From NCBI GenBank assembly GCA_035315345.1, contig DATFYA010000184.1:1-45178 (forward strand): DNA of 45,178 nucleotides, in the 5' to 3' direction. The position numbers and the translations under genes were made by a program. This stretch comes from Candidatus Methylomirabilota bacterium (GTDB lineage Bacteria; Methylomirabilota; Methylomirabilia; Rokubacteriales; CSP1-6). Under the pieces are notes generated by a model that saw only the letters and a program-made list of their open reading frames with translations, searched no databases and was not told the DNA's origin. This document shows positions 42,626 to 45,178 of this stretch, piece by piece (position 1 is the first letter of the stretch; every line of letters begins with the position of its first letter).

Positions 42626-42634
42626 ATCCTAGCA
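42626..42634 (-). promoter_or_regulatory. extended -10 box (TGCTAGGAT) of the tldD operon
   Basis: TGnTAnnnT on the minus strand, 37 nt before the tldD ATG, no -35. The rest of the 42589-42752 gap holds no gene that I can support. Confidence 0.45.
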
Positions 42635-42752
42635 TCGGGCCTCGACGGGGCCGGCATGTTTAGTGGCGTACGCGACGATCGATGCTGCACTCTCGATTAT
42701 CTCAGATATGTCCACGTCTTGCCGCCGCGGCGCGGTCGAACGGGCCGAGCGA

Positions 42753-43559
42753 TCAGTCGCGCTCGCGCAGGGCCTGCTGCACCAGCTCGTGGATTTGACG
42801 CAGCCCGACGAGCATCGAGGGCCCGGGGCTCAGCACGTCCGCGCCGTCGATCTCGTGAACGCGTCCGTGCTGCACCGCGCTGACGCGATCCCAGCCGGGT
42901 CGGCTTCGAATGACCTCGACGTCGGCGGGCTTGCCGCACCAGGAGACGAGGATGATCTCGGGATCGCGGCGGGCCACCTCGGCGGGGTCGACCACCCGGT
43001 CGCGCGCGCCGCGACGGTCGCGCAGATCGCTGAAGACATCGCGCCCGCCCGCCAGCTCGATCAGCTCGGACACCCAGCGGATCCCGGTGATGAGCGGATC
43101 GTGCCACTCCTCGAAGTACACGCGGGGGCGGTCCGGCCAGACGCTCGAGAACTCGCGCAGCTGATTGATCTCGTCGTGCATGTCGAGCACCAGCGCGCGC
43201 GCCGCCGGCTCGGCGCCGATGACGCCGCCCACCGTGAGGATGGACTGCATGACCTCGTCGACCGAGCGCGGGTTGGTGCAGAAGACGGGTATCCCGGCGC
43301 GGATCAGCTCCGCCACCACGTCGGCCTGAAGATCGGAGAAGGCCAGCGCCAGGTCGGGCCCGAGGGCCCGGATGCGGTCGAGCCGGAACGAGGTGAACGC
43401 CCCGACCTTGGGCTTGTCCCGCGCCGCGGGCGGGCGGCGCGCGGTGCCCGGCACCCCAACCACCCGGTCGCCCGCGCCGAGCGCGTAGCAGATCTCCACG
43501 TGCTCGGTGCTCAGGCACACGATGCGGCGCGGGAACTCGGCCGGCGCGTTACCGTACAT
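42753..43559 (-). CDS. BtuF-like substrate-binding-fold protein without signal peptide
   Basis: 268 residues. Class III periplasmic-binding fold: RIVCLSTEHVEICYALGAGDRVVGV, GAFTSFRLDRIRALGPDLALAF, IPVFCTNPRSVDEVMQSI, YFEEWHDPLITG, WVSELIELAGGRDVF, DPEIILVSWCGKP and SPGPSMLVGLRQIHELV. These match vitamin B12/ferric-siderophore binding proteins (BtuF/FhuD type). A binding protein should be exported, but the chain starts MYGNAPAEFPRR with no hydrophobic segment, and no transporter genes are adjacent. It may be a cytoplasmic corrinoid-binding protein; many genomes have such orphans. No start further upstream supplies a signal. Confidence 0.86.
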   Translation of the reverse strand: MYGNAPAEFPRRIVCLSTEHVEICYALGAGDRVVGVPGTARRPPAARDKPKVGAFTSFRLDRIRALGPDLALAFSDLQADVVAELIRAGIPVFCTNPRSVDEVMQSILTVGGVIGAEPAARALVLDMHDEINQLREFSSVWPDRPRVYFEEWHDPLITGIRWVSELIELAGGRDVFSDLRDRRGARDRVVDPAEVARRDPEIILVSWCGKPADVEVIRSRPGWDRVSAVQHGRVHEIDGADVLSPGPSMLVGLRQIHELVQQALRERD

Positions 43560-43603
43560 GTCACGCTTTCCCCCTCACCCTGCCCACCCTACCCCTCACC
43601 CTA

Positions 43604-43626
43604 CCCTCTCCCCCATGGGGAGAGGG
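43604..43626. repeat. perfect extragenic palindrome (CCCTCTCCCC-CAT-GGGGAGAGGG)
   Basis: 10-bp perfect arms and a 3-nt loop, in the 100-bp gap between the BtuF-like gene and the amidohydrolase. A run of CCCTCACCCT-like words (43571-43603) precedes it. It shares its right arm with the palindrome at 8504-8522 and is probably a dispersed REP-like element. It may stop transcripts leaving the amidohydrolase gene. Confidence 0.65.
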
Positions 43627-43659
43627 ATGGCCAGGGCCGAGGAACCGGTTGAGAGACGA

Positions 43660-45000
43660 TCAGAGGTCGGCTGCGTCGTAGGCCTCGGTGCGGGAGACCG
43701 AGCGCTGGAACGCGAGGTACGCGTCCTTGGTCAGGCGGGGCGTGAAGCCCTCCAGGATGTTGCGCGCGCCCGCCGCGTCGTCCCAGAGCAGGTCCACCGC
43801 CATCAGGGCGAGCTGCTTGGCCGGCTCGAGATACGCGAGCTTCGGATCGGCGATCGTGTAGTCGGCGCCGTGGCCGCTCCCGGTGGCGCCGCCCATGTAA
43901 GGATGGAGCGTCGGCATCACGTGGGAGATGTCGCCCATGTCGGTCGAGCCGCTGCGGTGTCCGGACTCGGTGACCTGATCCGCGCCGAGCAGCGCGCCGG
44001 CGTTGACCTTGAACTGCTGGGCCATGCCCATGTGGTTGAACAGCGGCAGGTAGCCGGGCAGCGTCTCGATCTCGACCCGCGCGCCCAATGCCAGAGCTCC
44101 CGCCTTCAGCGCGCGGTCCACGCGCCGGTTGGCGTCGAGGATCGCCTCCACCGTCTTGCCCCGCACGTAGGTCTCGATGCGCACCTCGCCCGGGATCACG
44201 TTCACCTGGCTGCCCCCGTGGGTGATGATCGGATGCACGCGGATCGAGTCCTCATCGCGGAAGGTCTCGCGCAGGGCGTTGATCGCGGACAGGCCGATGT
44301 TGGCCGCGTACAGCGCGTTGATCCCGAGATGGGGCGCGCCGCCGGCGTGCGAGGCGCGACCGACGTAGCGCACCGTCTTCACGATGCAGCCGTTGTTCGA
44401 TGCGGACACGCCCGTCTTCTTCATCTCGGGCTGCGAGGTGGTGTGGATCATCATCGCCAGATCCACGTCGTCGAAGTGACCCAGGCGCAACAGCTCGGGC
44501 TTCCCGCCGAGGAACTCGATGCGGCCGGCCCGCGATTGCTCCACGCGCCACTCCACGTCGCCGTACTCCTCGGCGGGCACCGCGAAGAAGACCACGCGGC
44601 CGGCCAGGTGATCGAAGGCCCGCGCCTCGAGCAGCCCCATCGCCGCCCCGAGCAGCCCCGCCATCTGCGCATTGTGCCCGCAGGCGTGGGCGGCGCCGGT
44701 CTCCGGGTCGGCCACCGGATGGCCGGCCACCACCAGGCCGTCCAGCTCGCCGAGCAGCGCGAAGGTGGGGCCCGGCCGGGCGCCCGACGCCTCGGCGCGG
44801 ACCCCGGTGACGGCCAGCCCGCTCCGCGGCTTGAGCCCCAGCTCGCTGAACGTCTCCTCGGCGAGGCGCGCGGTCTTGAACTCCTTGAAGCCGAGCTCGG
44901 GATGCTTCCGGATGCGCTCCCCGAGCCCGATGATGCGATCGGCATTGCGGTCGATGGCTTCGCAGATGGCTTGCTTGACGGTGTTTTTCTGAGTGGTCAT
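43660..45000 (-). CDS. M20 amidohydrolase, AbgB-like
   Basis: 446 residues. M20D-type amidohydrolase: RKHPELGFKEFKTA at the start, GELDGL, HACGHNAQMAG (metal-binding His-Ala-Cys-Gly-His with Asn where many M20D enzymes have Asp), VPAEEYGDVEWR, the dimerisation domain with GRASHAGGAPHLGINAL, and SGSTDMGDISHVMPTLHPY near the end. The Asn form and overall order resemble AbgB, a subunit of aminobenzoyl-glutamate hydrolase; indole-acetyl-amino-acid hydrolases are the wider family. It probably cleaves an N-acyl amino acid in the cytoplasm. The ATG directly abuts the 63-bp repeat array, which stays open in the same frame but contains no start codon. Confidence 0.9.
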   Translation of the reverse strand: MTTQKNTVKQAICEAIDRNADRIIGLGERIRKHPELGFKEFKTARLAEETFSELGLKPRSGLAVTGVRAEASGARPGPTFALLGELDGLVVAGHPVADPETGAAHACGHNAQMAGLLGAAMGLLEARAFDHLAGRVVFFAVPAEEYGDVEWRVEQSRAGRIEFLGGKPELLRLGHFDDVDLAMMIHTTSQPEMKKTGVSASNNGCIVKTVRYVGRASHAGGAPHLGINALYAANIGLSAINALRETFRDEDSIRVHPIITHGGSQVNVIPGEVRIETYVRGKTVEAILDANRRVDRALKAGALALGARVEIETLPGYLPLFNHMGMAQQFKVNAGALLGADQVTESGHRSGSTDMGDISHVMPTLHPYMGGATGSGHGADYTIADPKLAYLEPAKQLALMAVDLLWDDAAGARNILEGFTPRLTKDAYLAFQRSVSRTEAYDAADL

Positions 45001-45001
45001 C

Positions 45002-45178
45002 GGGCTGTCTGTCTCCGTGTGCGTTGGGCCTCTTCGCCCTTCGGGTCTTTGTGAAGCGCCGTGTGGGCTGTCTCGCTGCGTGTGCGTTGGGCCTCTTCGC
45101 CCTTCGGGTCTTTGTGAAGCGCCGTGTGGGCTGTCTCGCTGCGTGTGCGTTGGGCCTCTTCGCCCTTCGGGTCTTTGT
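45002..45178. repeat. 63-bp perfect tandem repeat reaching the window edge
   Basis: Copies begin at 45017, 45080 and 45143 (36 bases of the third are inside the window). The copies are identical where they overlap. A degenerate 15-bp part copy (12 of 15 matches) lies at 45002-45016, one base before the amidohydrolase start codon. The unit starts GTGTGCGTTGGGCCTC. Because 63 is a multiple of three, five of the six frames contain no stop codon. The array continues beyond the window, so its copy number is unknown. It also occupies the place where the promoter of the amidohydrolase should be. Confidence 0.93.

Noticed and set aside
42589-42752. Possible small gene or RNA in the gap upstream of tldD
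   Set aside because: No start with a ribosome-binding site, no strong fold and no motif; only the extended -10 box is supported.
45017-45178. 63-bp repeats read as a CRISPR array
   Set aside because: The whole unit repeats identically, with no unique spacers and no cas genes.
45017-45178. 63-bp repeats read as a Cys-rich repeat protein on the plus strand
   Set aside because: The 21-codon frame is open, but no start codon with a ribosome-binding site is visible and several other frames are equally open.

Overview
This window is a GC-rich (visibly about 70%) bacterial chromosomal segment. It holds 46 protein genes in short, tightly packed operons with many 1-4 bp start/stop overlaps, and many GTG or TTG starts. 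I see no tRNA, rRNA, CRISPR array, prophage or transposase gene. The gene content (CaiB-type CoA-transferase with SDRs, paired TldD/PmbA genes, a split two-subunit transketolase, a lone TcuA-type flavoprotein, a family B DNA polymerase) and base composition fit an uncultured soil lineage such as Candidatus Rokubacteria/Methylomirabilota. That placement is an inference from gene content, not a phylogeny.

Layout. 1-1988 (minus): threonine synthase, a MoaD/ThiS-type sulfur carrier and a PLP aminotransferase cut by the window edge, an amino-acid/sulfur operon behind a sigma70-like promoter. 2128-4940 (plus): a large polytopic membrane protein and an EamA permease. 4949-12001 (minus): a PhoD-like phosphatase, an SDR, a CaiB CoA-transferase, a YihY/BrkB membrane protein, an SDR without the usual catalytic residues, an HtrA-PDZ protein whose protease triad is lost, and a lipoprotein hydrolase. 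12074-14934 (plus): a possible 16-codon leader, a TPR protein and a family B DNA polymerase. 14948-18582 (minus): a spore-photoproduct-lyase-like radical SAM protein, a stand-alone RRM protein with promoter, leader hairpin and terminator all visible, another atypical SDR, DUF309 and DinB proteins.

18691-24862 (plus) is one probable operon: moeA, a divergent TldD/TldE-like pair and a split transketolase. 24986-28819: a lipoprotein-type methyltransferase, two small membrane proteins, a NiCoT-like transporter and an ABC-2 exporter pair. 28920-29693 (plus): NTF2-like and cupin proteins. 29707-32021 (minus): GT2 glycosyltransferase, methyltransferase, CinA-like protein. 32098-35226 (plus): enoyl-reductase-type SDR, undecaprenyl-diphosphate phosphatase, TcuA-like flavoprotein. 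An 88-bp near-perfect inverted repeat fills the gap between two convergent genes at 35228-35315. 35316-42588 (minus) is a compact seven-gene operon: canonical TldD and PmbA, TatD, two alpha/beta hydrolases, a PepT-like peptidase and an HD-GYP response regulator. The end holds an unsecreted BtuF-like protein, an AbgB-like amidohydrolase and a perfect 63-bp tandem repeat running off the edge.

Two window-wide signals stand out. Many genes have an extended -10 box of the form TGnTAnnnT (usually TGCTAnnnT) just upstream and no recognisable -35. Several start codons lie only 6-8 nt behind a TAnnnT box with no Shine-Dalgarno sequence, which suggests leaderless transcripts. The most unusual proteins are the triad-less HtrA homologue, the lipoprotein methyltransferase, the duplicated TldD/TldE pairs and the MoaD-like protein capped with one residue after its Gly-Gly.
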